From assembly GCA_018894105.1 (NCBI GenBank), contig CM032122.1, positions 22,107,674 through 22,171,673 on the forward strand: a DNA stretch of 64,000 nt. The letters are read 5' to 3'. Position numbers and translations under genes: made by a program. How positions within the stretch are numbered: the first letter of the stretch is position 1; each line of letters opens with the position of its first letter. The notes below the pieces were generated by a model that saw only the letters and a program-made list of their open reading frames with translations, was not told the DNA's origin and made no database searches. Origin of the DNA: Jacaranda mimosifolia. Taxonomy: Eukaryota > Streptophyta > Magnoliopsida > Lamiales > Bignoniaceae. Positions 12,597 to 24,509 of the stretch are shown piece by piece.

Positions 12597-13315
12597 TTAC
12601 TTGATCAATTAATTAGTCACAAAAAATTAATTATATATTGTGGTTAGTTGTTAAAGTATGATGTTCTTCTCTTGAGGCAATTAGCTGCAGTCTGCACCAA
12701 CAATTGCTTGGAGGCTGGAGCAATATGGTCAAGCAATTTTAGGGACCGATAAGATTTTTTATTGGCACCATCTCTTGTGATCGCTGTGGCTGGCCTAAAA
12801 TTGTACCGCTGGAGTTGGTAATTGGTCGTCTTGGTCCTCCTCTTCCTCTTCTTCTTCTTCTTCCCTTCTTTTCTTCCCCCCTTTTTTTTTTGGAGTGGGT
12901 AATTGGCAGTGACTATGGCTTGTCTAAGATATTTTTAAATCATCTATTTTAATTAATATTTATTTTTTATTTTAATTTATAGATACAAGTTAAGTGTATA
13001 TAATTTATATTCAAGTATTTATCTCAAAATATATTTTATACACTTTAACATTTATATATAGCATGAAATAAAAGAAAATATCAATATAAATACAATATAA
13101 ATAAAAGATTCTTGACTGCTCTCTAGATTTTGATTTCTCTAGTACTCTGTCTATTGTTGATGAGTTCCTTTAGCCATAGCATTGAGCACTTTGAATCTTT
13201 TATTTCAATTTATTTTTTATTTTTTATTTCATCTCATAAATATATGTTGAGTATATTTAATTGATAAAGGTACTTCTTTTTTACTTGTAACACAAAAGAA
13301 TTGACAAAACTTTTG
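12597..13315. other. Intergenic DNA with a possible imperfect hairpin
   Basis: No gene is seen. A less AT-rich segment at 12640-12900 contains CAATTTTAGG (about 12736) and, about 58 bp later, the inverse CCTAAAATTG, with partial pairing beyond. A CT-rich run follows at 12838-12890. Nothing else can be supported. Confidence 0.4.
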
Positions 13316-14680
13316 TGGAGTAGTCTATAATGCAATCTTAATTGTACATACCTCATATAAGGAATGTACAAATGTACTTAATATAAGGCATTTGATTTAA
13401 AATGTAAAATCATGACCTTTCATTTTAATGATTAGTTGGCAACATAATAAGTACATTTAACTTATTACCTGTACGACTGGTTGATGGTTAATTCTAATTG
13501 AATGTAAATGGTTCATTACTAAAAAAGTGACTACCAATAATAAAATTTTTATTATTAAAAATTTATTTAATTAAACCAAATTGAAAAATTACCTTTTTAG
13601 TTCTATAATTTAACTGTGTGTGTACTGTTAATCTCAAACTTATGATATTAAATATTTGTAGTCCAAATTCTATAATTTTTTAAACATTTTTTATTCTCCG
13701 TCCAATTTTTCGTTAAAATCTTGACGGAAATTATTACCTATTTACGGGGAAAAAAACAACTAAAATTTGATCTATTTAAAAAAAAAAACTCGCAAAATAT
13801 GAAACATCCATTTAACCCTCACTAAAAAAATTAAAAAATTAAAAATTAAATACCACAAAAATCCTCCACAAAAATATATTTTAAAATAATATATATTTAC
13901 ATATACATGAATACATATACACACACATCTATGTTATACATATAAATAAATATATATCTATATAATTCCCGTCCCCCATTCCCAACCATGCCCAAATCCG
14001 ACTGCCATGGCTAGCGACTGACCGGCCAACTACCAAATCTGGCCATGGTCAGGCCGTTGGCCCGGCTATGGGCTAGGGAAAGGAGGGTGGCGGGAGTAAT
14101 GGGATAGGGGGCTGTGGGCAGTTTGCCTCTTGGGGGTGGGGAGAAGAAAATGAATGTTGTTTCTTTTACTTATTTATTTAAATTATTTTAGATATATTTA
14201 TATTTTTATATAGTTTTAGCATTAATCAAAATAATTATTTTTAACTTATTGTATTTATTTAAAATTATCAAAGTATATTAAAATGATTAAAATTATTAAA
14301 TTACTTATTTAAAATTAAATTATATTGGTAGGATGATAGTTTTAGATTTTATATTTATTCTTAAATTTTTTATTTCAATTAATAAATAAAGATAATTATA
14401 TTAAACGATATTATTTTAAATATTATTTATTATTTTAATATTATAAAATATATAATTCAAAATTATGAAGTTATGTTATCTAATACAATAAATATTTTTT
14501 TGAAAAATATCTTTTAATTATTATTTTTAAATATTTACTAAGCATTTAATGTACTAAAAATGCGAACCCACAACTTGTTGTACAATTAACAGTAACATGC
14601 TGTAAAAAGACATATGACATTTAATTTAATGATACCTTATATGAGACAAATACAAACATACTTCACCATAGATATGCCTA
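13316..14680. mobile_element. MULE-like non-autonomous element, copy 1
   Basis: The left end (GGAGTAGTCTATAATGC...) and the next 240 bp match the left end of the better-defined element at 28945. The right end (CTTCACCATAGATATGCC) matches that element's right end. The two ends are imperfect inverted repeats of each other. A GC-rich island at about 13970-14140 breaks the otherwise very AT-rich interior, as in copy 2. I could not see a target duplication, so the exact right end is approximate. Confidence 0.6.
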
Positions 14681-15822
14681 ATAAACAGTATTCTTTATTC
14701 TTCAATGACTAATAAACCCTCCATTTAGTTGATCACATGCCATGTGGAGAATGTGGAATAAAAAAATATTTATTTTTCCATTTGAGGTAGTATTTTTTTT
14801 AATGATTTCAATTAATTATCTAAATGCTCTTTTATATTTGATCTTTATTACTTCATTTAGATTGACGACTAGCGAATTTATACTGAATATTTTTTTTTTC
14901 AAAAGGTGTTTGTTGATCGAGTTTAATGTTAGTAAAAAATCATAGTTATTAAGATATTACCAAATTTTTTATTGTTTTTTCTTTTGAATTTTATGACTTC
15001 GTTAAGAGAGATTTTTGGATGAGAACTTAAATATTAAGTTCTTTTATATATGAATGACATAATTTCTTTCATAATATTTTTTATTTAAATTAAATAATTA
15101 AACAAATTATTTTTTATATATATTTTCACTTTGTGGGGCAGTGGATAGTTTTCATTGTTAAGCAGCTACTTGAAAAAAAAAAATCAACTGATAAATTTAG
15201 AATATTGGCAATGTATTAGTTCTTATTCTGTTATTCATTTTTAGATATTTATTGTTAGAATGGCAAATACAAATTATGCCATTGAAAGTGAATACCTTAT
15301 AAAACGACAACTTTTATATTGAAATTTGGTGGATTGTACAGCCCAAGAAGGATGAATTGAGACCAAATAATTTTAGCAATAATTTTTGAAAAATTAACAA
15401 GTTATTTTTTTATCAAATAAAATACTGAGTTCCAGAATAAATAAATAAAAACAGCAAATAATAAGATAAAGATAAGGAAATTTATAGTGATTAGGCAATG
15501 CCTACATTTATTGGAAATATTGACTAAAATACACACTAAAACTTTAAAGAAACAACAAATAAAATTAATTAAAATATAAGAAGGAATAGAAAACAAAACC
15601 TGGTTCAAGACATGCAAAAAATTGTGCTCATTTTAAAGTAGAATTCGCCACAACTCAAGTACAAACAATATTTGACGTCTACCCCCAAAATATAATAAAT
15701 CTTCATAAATTCTCGACGTGCACTCGAACAAGAATTTTCACGAACTTGATTTTTCCCAAAGTCACCTCATTTAATGGAAATACTTAAAGTATTTAAATGG
15801 AAAATTAAATATATATATATAA
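14681..15822. other. AT-rich intergenic DNA
   Basis: Poly-A/T rich sequence with short chance open frames on both strands. No domain, RNA gene or well-formed transposon end was recognised. Confidence 0.5.
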
Positions 15823-15965
15823 GAGTATATTTTGTTATATAAGTGGGAGACTTTTTCTATCTCTATTTCTTTTAAAACAACAAAGAAGTATATCTATAAG
15901 ATTCTACATACCCCGTGGGAGAGTTATATTTCTATTTGAAAGAGACACTTCTAAAAAGAAAGTTA
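15823..15965. repeat. Left copy of a ~130-bp direct repeat flanking the transposon nest
   Basis: This segment (AGTATATTTTGTTATATAAG and onward) recurs in the same orientation with about 85-90% identity by eye at about 27280-27407. The two copies bracket both the small LTR element and the copia tandem. They could be short LTRs of an older element that received the other insertions, or independent copies of a repeat. Confidence 0.7.
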
Positions 15966-16088
15966 AGATGTAACTTTTAGAAAATAATTTGTTATATGGG
16001 CGTTATTTTAAGCTTCAAAATTGATAATCAATTCATTAAGTGCCCCATCGCCCATCAATATATTATTTCTAGTAAATGCTATAATAAT

Positions 16089-19000
16089 CACTACAAGAAA
16101 AATTACATTTAATGGCACTAAAAAGTGCTACTTAAAAATGTTATGGTGACAATTCTATATTTAATGGCATTTTTTAAAAGTGCCATTTATAGCGGTATAG
16201 CTAAAGGTGTAAATGTCGCTATTTTAATCATATTGTGGCATTAATAAAGTGCAACAAGAAATACATTTAGTGAAATTTTATAATATCACAAAAAGTGTAT
16301 TGAATGACATCTCAAAATGTCACATTTTTTTGTTAAAGTGACATGTCAATATGCCACATAAGATGGATGTAGTAACATACTAAAATGCCACAAAAAATTT
16401 CTCTTGATGACATGCTAAAATGTCATGGAAAATATTATAGATGACATATTAAAATGCCACAAAAAATTCATTAATGACATAGTAACATGCCATAAAAAAA
16501 AGCAATAAGTGATATGCTAAAGTGCCACAAAAGATATTTTAAATGATATGTAAACATGCCAAAAAATTGTATATTAGTGGCATGTTAAAATGTTACAAAA
16601 GAAGTATTTAGTTGACACTTTAAAATGGCACAATACTTATAAATTGTTGCATTTAAAAAGGCCACAAAAAAGTATTTTTTTTGACACTTTTACTAGTCGA
16701 AATATTTATATTTAATTACCTTCGTAGTGTCTCAAAAGACTTATTTTGTGACATTTCAAAGTGCCAAATAAACCCAATAAATGGACATTTTATAGTGCCA
16801 CTATAAACCTATAATATTTATTTCAAGCACTAATAGTATCTATATATTTAATCGCCAAAAATTAAATTCTTTTAGTAATAAAATAACTTAATGATCTTAA
16901 TTCTTACAAATGATAATAATTATTTTATTAACCCAAAAAGAAATGGAGCAAAGGAGACATTTCAAATTAAATGAAATCAATAAATAAATCTAAGTTCTTG
17001 GAAACATCACTTATCAATAACATATCAAATGATTGTACTTTACTAAATCTAACAAAAATAAATAGCTCTATTAGAAGACTAGAATCCAAATGTACTTCAA
17101 ATCCACTTAATGTTCGGAGCTCATCAAAGTTGACCATAAAAGTTGAGAATTCAAGACTTGAAATAATATATCTTCGAAAATAATTTGAATAATCCATAAA
17201 GGCAAGAATCGACATCCTTTTAAATCTATACAAGTAGGACAATAATATAAATAAATTATTTTTATTATATAAAAGTTATAATTATGTGAAACAATAAGAT
17301 TAATATTTTACAAAATTTAAGAGATTGCCCAAATTCGTTGGAACTAACTTTTAAACGTTCTTCACCTCCACGCCTACCCCAAATACCACGTAATTGAGTA
17401 ACGCCTCTAGACTTGTTTCTAACAACTCTTGCATCTGATAAACATCATGGTATTATTAAAAAAAGAAATTATTGAAAAAGCATTAAACAGTACAATATTT
17501 CATTGAAAACAACAAGAATTTGTCAATTCTTTTGAACAAAAATATGCTGCTCATAAATGAAAATATTCAAAAAATTAAAAAACTATTTGAAAAATTAAAT
17601 ACCTGTACCCGTGTTCATAACATATTGCTCAATATCCACGTCCATTTCTGATTCAGCAGGTGTAGTCTCATTCAGACAAAATTGCATGTAAGGATCCACT
17701 TAAATCTATATAAAATAAAAATAAATAAATAAATAAAATTATAATCAAATATGCAGTTAATTTGTCAGGTCAAAACAATTAAAATCAGACAGAGAAATTA
17801 CTTAAATAAATTAGTGGTTATTTATTTTATAATTCTTAATTAAAGAAATATAAGATAAAATAAATAAATAAAAAATATAATATTTTAGCCATATTTCTAC
17901 ACTTCTCCAGCACACACAATTCAATGACTCTCTATTGCAATTCCTCTGTAAATAATCAGTTATATACTAATGGGCCCTTCCCAGTTTTCCTTTTCAATGG
18001 TTTTTGATTTGGCTTCGGTCCACTCGTCTCTTCTAACAATTGATGGGAAAAGGATTATTATTTACATGTAATGTATCATTAATATTGGGTGTAAGAAACA
18101 TTAATATTAAAAGTGAAAAGTTGTAAAAAATTTGAGAAATTAAAATACAATAACAACATATTTGCATCACACATCTACATATCCAGAATAAAAATTATGT
18201 TCTATATATTCCTATCATTATACCAAACATATTTACAAATTTTGCAACAGTACACACACACACACACACATACATATTACTATTCTATACTAGTTCTTCC
18301 ACATTTACATCAAATTGCAAGGCACGTAATATTACAAAAAAAATAAAATAAAAATAAAAATAACTATCAAATGAGAAGACCCAAACCTTCAAGAACAATT
18401 GAAGTCTTCAAGCTTGGGTATGATGGAAATTTGCAAAAATTCTAGATAAAAAAATATGTTTTCCCTCCAACTTTATTTTAGTCACCCTCTAATAATTTGA
18501 ATAATCTTTTTCCAATATATACATTTTTTTTTTATTTTGAGAGGATTTATCACATTACCATAATTGATGGTTGAGGTCAGGAAAAAATAAATCAAAATTT
18601 TGTTAATTTTTATACACTTACACGTTAGAAAAAGGAATAAAATGGGATGTTACCAATAATAATTTCACTACCTTAATGATTAAATTGTTAAATATGGAAG
18701 AATATTTAATAAATTATTAATTAAAAATATGGAATTTAAAAGTATGTACCTACGACTTACCATGTCAACAATAGCTTTCAATTCATTTTCCATGATTAAA
18801 AGGCATGTTCAATAGCTTTTCAAGATTTTTCAGCGATTAAAAGATAGGAGCAGTCTTCAATAGCTTTCAATTCATTTTCTTATAAATGCTTAAAGGTTCT
18901 TATAAAAGATATTTACAGATGATGCAAAAGTGACATGTTGTTAACTGGCTAATATTAGGTGGTTTGTTAGTTTAATTTAGTCAATGAATAATTAAAATAT

Positions 19001-19965
19001 AATCAATTTAGTCTACCTAATTAAAATATGATTAAACTAGTTAAACATTAAAAATTATATTAAATTGTTAATTTAATCAATACATTAATGACATCATATA
19101 TAAGTTTATCTATTTTATAGTTATTAATTATACTTGTATTTTATCTATACGTGATAATTTTTAAATGATATCATAACTGAATATTAGTGGCATTTACAAG
19201 AAAATATTATTGACATTAACTAAGTGCCTATTGAAATATAATCATGTTGTCATGCCAAATTCCACTATATATAATATCATAGTGACATTTTTTTATAACT
19301 ATCACCATATTGTTTTATTGCGTGACTATATTGTAAAATGTCATTAAGTTAGTGTAATTAAATATATTGTCCCATTTTCTTTTATTGCGTGATTATATTG
19401 TAAAATGTCATTAAGTTAGTGTAATTAAATATATTGTATCATTTTTTACAAAATGACACTATAACCTGATATAAGTGCCATTTTTAATAACAATTGATGA
19501 TAGTTAGTTAAATGCCTTTAAAACTCATTTATGGTGACATGTTCAATAAAATGCCACTATTTTATTTGGCATTTATTAATTAAATGCCACAAAATATTAC
19601 CTTCAGTGTCATTTTTTAACAAATATCACTATAATAGTATTGTGTGTCATTGTGATATAAAATGCCACCAAGTGAATGCCACTTGATACTTTATGACATT
19701 TTGTTTAAATGACATTATAACTAACTATAAGTGACATTTTAAAAAAAAAGAATTAGTGAATTAATTAAGTACTATTAAAATATATTTATAGTGGCATTTT
19801 CAATCAAATGTCACCATTTTATTCGTCATTCATTAATCAAATGTTACTAAATATTATGTTATAGTGACATGATATTTTATAATTGTCACCACATTACTTT
19901 TACGTGGCATTACTTTACAAAGTGTCACTAAGTTAGTGCCACTAAAGGCTAGATTTCTTGTAGTG
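16089..19965 (-). mobile_element. CACTA (En/Spm) transposon remnant inside an LTR
   Basis: It starts CACTACAAGAAA and ends with the exact inverse TTTCTTGTAGTG, flanked by the 3-bp duplication AAT (16086-16088 and 19966-19968). Both subterminal regions (16100-16830 and 19190-19950) are packed with direct and inverted copies of motifs such as AATGCCAC and GTGGCATT, typical CACTA transposase-binding arrays. The uninterrupted sequence survives in the sister LTR at about 21621-21640. A minus-strand transposase-like exon pair remains at 17310-17700. At 3.9 kb it is far shorter than autonomous CACTA elements. Confidence 0.95.
17310..17700 (-). pseudogene. En/Spm-type transposase fragment
   Basis: On the minus strand a coding stretch ending near 17603 (containing MQFCLNETTPAESEMDVD) joins across a plausible GT-AG intron (17435-17602) to a second stretch reading RGVTQLRGIWGRRGGEERLK and then VSSNEFGQ. 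The Arg-Gly-rich segment followed by an N-E-x-G-Q motif resembles the plant transposase (Ptta/En/Spm) domain found in CACTA elements. The recognisable coding is short and no full-length frame remains. It lies inside the CACTA ends, which supports the assignment. Confidence 0.6.
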
Positions 19966-20245
19966 AATATCGATATAAATAATATAATTATAACTTTTCT
20001 TCTCAAAAACCCATTATAGGGTAATAAGTATGCATTTATATTGTAATTAAACATATTTATAGTAGAAGAATTGAATAGCCACCAATAGCTTGTATAAATA
20101 GGTAATCACCTCAAAGATGAAAAGGGGGAGATATTTCAATAGAATTTTTATTATTTTTTAATCGCATAATTGATGCCGTATGTGGGAAAATGCTGAGTGA
20201 GATGTGAGATGCTTACATGGCTCAATGAGTAGAGGGATTTTATCT

Positions 20246-20885
20246 ATGAAGGTGCTTGTAATTTCAATTGGAGTTCTTTCCCTAGTAATGGGGTTAAAAT
20301 TTTCTATTCTGATTGCAGTGATGAATGGAATTCCTTTGATGTGGTCCTTTATTCTATCGTAGCTGAAGCCTCCATAGATGTATATAATTATCAACAGTGT
20401 CACAGTCACGATTGCCTTATCCTTTCCACCAAAGCCAGTCGGAACCGCCGACCTTTTTGATATGAGCACTTAATATCAGCAAAAACTTCACCGCCAAGTT
20501 TTGCATCGTTGCTAGTTCAACTGGATGTTAGCACTATTGTTGAAGAAGTCATTCATGGCTTGGAATCTGCCATCCTATTTGGGAATTTTCAAAGTTATTG
20601 CCTTCCATTTTCATTTCAGTCAGTGTATCCTACAGTGCTTTTGGATTTGTTAACCAGACTCATGGTTTGAAGCATGGAACGACAATTGTTGTGTCCACTT
20701 TTGCAGTTGTTGCTTCAGTTGTGACTAGCGCACTTGCTAGTTTGTTTGTATCGAGTGAACAATCGCCTTCAATTGCCTGCCAAATGCTTCTTCTTGGATG
20801 GCTTTCAATCATTTTTGGTGTGATTATACTGGTAACTTCGATACTAATGGTGTCTACCAACTTCACTCAGGAGTTGCATGTGTGA
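20246..20885 (+). pseudogene. Captured membrane-protein gene fragment
   Basis: Two separate plus-strand stretches have the composition of real coding sequence for hydrophobic segments. An ATG at 20246 opens a short frame with one clear membrane span (VLVISIGVLSLVMGLKFSIL). A second frame, about 20598-20885, carries at least two spans (around TTIVVSTFAVVASVVTSALA and LLLGWLSIIFGVIILVTSIL) and stops at 20883. A span, a loop and two more spans suggest a small tetraspan membrane protein with intron remnants between the parts. I do not recognise the family. Its position between two LTRs, without gag or pol, suggests gene capture by the element, but a decayed resident gene cannot be excluded. Confidence 0.4.
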
Positions 20886-20959
20886 CATATGCTCAATTAA
20901 TTGAGGTAAGAGAAAAATTATTTTTCAAGTTCTTTATAGTTAAATGATTCTAACTCGAA

Positions 20960-21420
20960 AAGCAAATGGCTATTAGCAGAGAATTAAATGGCTTTAATGT
21001 CATAAGTAAACACTCTTCGCGCCTATTTAAATGGCTCTAATGCCAAAGGAAAACAACCTCTTGACACTGAGTTAAATGGTTTTAACGCCATAAGTAAATG
21101 ACCCTTCACACCAAATTAAATGGCTCTAATGCCAAAAGTAAATGGTCCTTTGAGCCGAGATAAATTACTAATGCCAAAGGTGTACCGCCCTTCGTGTCAT
21201 GACTTAAACGGCTCTATGCCGGCTTGCTTATTATAAACTATCTACTTTACGTAAAATGGCCTCACGCCATACTTAAGCGACTTTACACCGACCTACTAAT
21301 TCAAAATGGCCTTGCGCCACAACTAAGTAGCTTTACGCTGACCTGCCAATTCGTAATGGCCTTACACTATAGCTAAGCAGCTTTATTTGGGCCTGCTAAT
21401 TTGAAATGGCCTTGTGGCAT
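20960..21420. repeat. Degenerate tandem repeat, ~50-60-bp unit
   Basis: Phrases like AAATGGCTCTAATGCCAAAAG recur about every 50 bp, shading into a related unit (AAATGGCCTTGCGCCACAAC ... AGCTTTACGCTGACCTGCC) about every 60 bp. It sits just inside the right LTR of the small LTR element, followed by a purine-rich tract. Confidence 0.75.
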
Positions 21421-21849
21421 TATTCAAAAAAAAATAAATAAATAAAACAAGAAGAAGAAGAAGAAAGGGAAAAAAATAGACATATACTCTTACACCTCGA
21501 ATTAATGTCAAGCTATAAGGGTAGGGGGTTCAAGTGATGTGGGAGTTATTTTAAGCCTTAAAATTAATAATCAATCCATTAAGTGTCCCCATCACCTATC
21601 AATATATTATTTCTAGTAAATGCTATAATAATATCAACATAAATAATATAATTATAATTTGTCTTCTCAAATACCCATTATAGGGGTAATAAGTATGCAT
21701 TTATATTGTAATTAAACATATATATGGTAGAAGAATTGAATAGCCACCAATAGCTTGTATAAATAAGTAATCACCTCAAAGGTGACAAGGGGGAGATATT
21801 CTAATAGAATTTTTATTATTTTTAGATGTGATTATTTTTGAATCGCATT

Positions 21850-22473
21850 AGTTTTAAATTTTTCTCAATCTGACAATCAGATTTTTAAAAGTCATCTCCT
21901 TTCATTTATGTTTGAGATAATTCTTGAATTCCTTCCACGATAGCAGTAGCTTTTCTATAATTGCAACTACTTGGAAGGATCCACTCAGAATCATGTTTTT
22001 GGCATGAATGTCATGCATAATAATCTGCAACTCTTGGACTTGACTCATGACGAATTTGAAATCCAACATCTTATAGTCTAGAAATTTGGCCAACACAAAT
22101 TGCTTCAAACCGGCATCATCTGCTCGATATTTCTTATCAAGTGACCTCACAGCTCTTTAGCTGTCTTAATCGGGCTGTTATACAGCGTGTCATCCAATCC
22201 ATTCACAATGTAATTCCATCACAGGAGACTGCTTTGGTTCCAGGCAACCAAAGCTGTCTATTTTTGGACATTTGTGTCATCTTTAGGAACCACAGGTGTA
22301 TTTTCTTTCAGAAATCTGACAAGGTGTAATGTCGTTAGGTAAAACAACACTTACCTCTTGAAGTCCGATCTAGTAACCTTTCCTTCTCCATGAGCAAGAA
22401 CGGGTGTAGGAATCGGGGTAGTGGTTAGAGCAGTAGTAGCAGTAGACGAAACAACAACTTGATTCGATGCCAT
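21850..22473 (-). pseudogene. Copia gag fragment, copy 1
   Basis: Starts at an ATG (22473) with MASNQVVV, followed by LTTLHLVRFLKENTP and, further on, MRSLDKKYRADDAGLKQF and IIEKLLLSWKEFKNYLKHK. This order is typical of the UBN2-type gag of plant Ty1/copia elements. It has an in-frame stop early and ends abruptly where the small LTR element's right LTR begins, so it is truncated. Confidence 0.8.
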
Positions 22474-22513
22474 AATCACAGAACACTAATTCGTCTTAAA
22501 GTTGTTGGTGCAG

Positions 22514-23507
22514 TGTGTGGAATTTCTGTGACCGGCAAGAATCAAGTAATCGAGGAGAGAGTGGAGTTCTCTGTCTTTAAGATGAATTAGCCCTATACTG
22601 GTGCTAACGACAATTGGCTATCGTCTCCCAAAATACAACGACTAATTAGATGGTAGCAGCACTACAAACCATCTGATCTCTCGAACTAGTAACGTACTAA
22701 ACTCTCTATATGAACTTATACAGACAATATCGTGAATGGACTATGATTATTATTATGATTACCATACGATTACTCTCCTTGATTCAATGTGGAACTAATA
22801 TATTTATAGTGCCAAGTAGCAATCGAAAAGGTGGCCAAAAATGTCATCAATGTTGCAGCGAATTTCCAATGCAAGTAAGTTGAAAGACTCAGTCCAATTT
22901 CATCTACTGGAGATAACGAAATACGTGTGCAGTCCAAATACATTCACTGAGAATTTATTTTGCTTATTTTCCAAATTCCAGAAATTCACACTGGAAATTT
23001 AATGTTTGGCAGAAGAAGTTTGAAAGTTTCTTAGTCCAAATAAATTCATATTAATTTGGTCCAAACAAAGTTGATTTTGGACTCAAAGCCTAATTGATTT
23101 AATTCAAGCCCATAACCACACCAAGCCAAGCCAAGCCCAAGCCCATCCGGCCAAATGGGTGGGCGGCAGCGGCGCATGCGTGTGGGTTGGATTGAACACA
23201 CTACCATATAAGTCATATCCCCTCCAAACACTTGTGGTACCCCTAAGGGGCCCATCTCTTGCCTCCACACTTGAGACATATATTCAAGTCCACCTTTTAC
23301 AATGCGGGAAAGAGTTTCACTCTTGTTAGTCAACTTTTAAGTAGCTCACTTTCACCATTAATTTATCATTAAATCGAAACTGGTTTTGGCTAAATATACA
23401 CACTATCGTAATCTACCCATGGCGTAGTTTTTGACGATCCCCGATTTCTTAAAAATTAATATCTTGAGCGCACTTAAAATTTGGTCAAAGAAGATCAATT
23501 TCCAACA
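22514..23507 (-). repeat. Copia LTR, copy 1
   Basis: About 1 kb. On the minus strand it begins TGTTGGAAATTG and ends near ATTCCACACA, with a TATAAATATA promoter-like motif near 22800. It matches 26245-27278 along its whole length apart from small indels. The inner boundary is approximate because no standard tRNA-primer site (TGGTATCAGAGC) follows. Confidence 0.8.
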
Positions 23508-23865
23508 ATCGCCCACATGAATGGAAATTAATGTGACTGATGATGCATATGCTTATGTAGACACAAGAGAGTTTAGGCGAGCAACTACTATATCAGGATA
23601 GGTAGCTTGTGGCTTTGAACCTCCCTTAGTGAAGCACTATTGGGCTTACTTGGCTAATTAGTGAACATGATGTCTTGAACTGTTCAGCCATTAGTGTAAA
23701 CCTAGACAATAGTACTCACACAATAGATGTCCTTATGCTTATTAGTTCTTTCCGATTGTGTTTGTTTTGGCCATAGCCACCGATCTTGGATTCATAAGCG
23801 TTTACGATGAAGCAACTCGTCTTTACACTTACATAGGTGATCTCCCACAAAAAGTATCCTACCAT

Positions 23866-24508
23866 ACTCCGCTGTTCTAATTTTGGGAATCATTAAGAGT
23901 TTAGACTTAACCAGGTACCCACTCAATATGTAGCACTTCAATGTCATAGGAATGGGTTGAAGTGCTCACATGAACCTTCATAACTTAGTTGTCTCATTGA
24001 ACCAAGTTCTTGGGATCTCCAATCATCATGGTTGGGTGTCCGCTATGTCGGTTCTTAAACTTATGGGTTGTAATCCTACCATACTCCACTGTTCTAACTT
24101 TGGGAATCATTAAGAGTTTAGACTTAACTAGGTACCCACTCAGCAGGTAGCACTTTCATGTCAAAGGAATAGGTTGAAGTGCTCACATGAACCTTCATAA
24201 CTTAGTTGTCCCATTAAACCAAGTTCTTAGGATTTCTAGTCATCATGGTTGGGTGTTCGCTATGTCTAGATCTTAGACTTCTGGGTTTTAATCTTCCCAT
24301 ACCTCGCTGTTCTAACTTTGGGAATTATTAAGAGTTTAGACTCAACCTGGTACTCACTCAGCAGGTAGCATTTCCATGCAATAGAAATGGGTTGAAGTGA
24401 TCACATGAACCTTCATAACTTAGTTGTCCTATTGAACCAAGTTCTTGAATCTCCAGTCATCATGGTTGGGTGTCTGCTATGTCGGTTCTTAGACTTATGG
24501 GTTTTAAT
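23866..24508. repeat. Three tandem ~215-bp repeats
   Basis: Units begin at about 23866, 24074 and 24291, each opening with a variant of CCATACTCCGCTGTTCTAA and containing GAACCTTCATAACTTAGTTG and CATCATGGTTGGGTGT. They lie in the 3' untranslated part of the copia element, between the RNase H remnant and the LTR. Similarity is about 90% by eye. Confidence 0.88.
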
Positions 24509-24509
24509 T

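Larger units (their letters stand above)
15990..21847. mobile_element. Small non-autonomous LTR element (TRIM/LARD-like) split by a CACTA insertion
   Basis: Two direct repeats of about 300 bp bracket a 1.37-kb interior. The left repeat is 15990-16088 plus 19966-20166, interrupted by the CACTA element. The right repeat is 21535-21847. Both begin with TG and end with CGCA, consistent with LTRs. The interior has no gag or pol. It carries a membrane-protein-like fragment (20246-20885) and a degenerate tandem repeat (20960-21420). I could not identify a primer-binding site or a flanking 5-bp duplication, so the class is inferred from the repeat structure only. Confidence 0.65.

Noticed and set aside
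16100..16830. Regularly spaced short repeats resembling a CRISPR array
   Set aside because: Motifs occur in both orientations at irregular spacing within CACTA subterminal regions of a plant genome.
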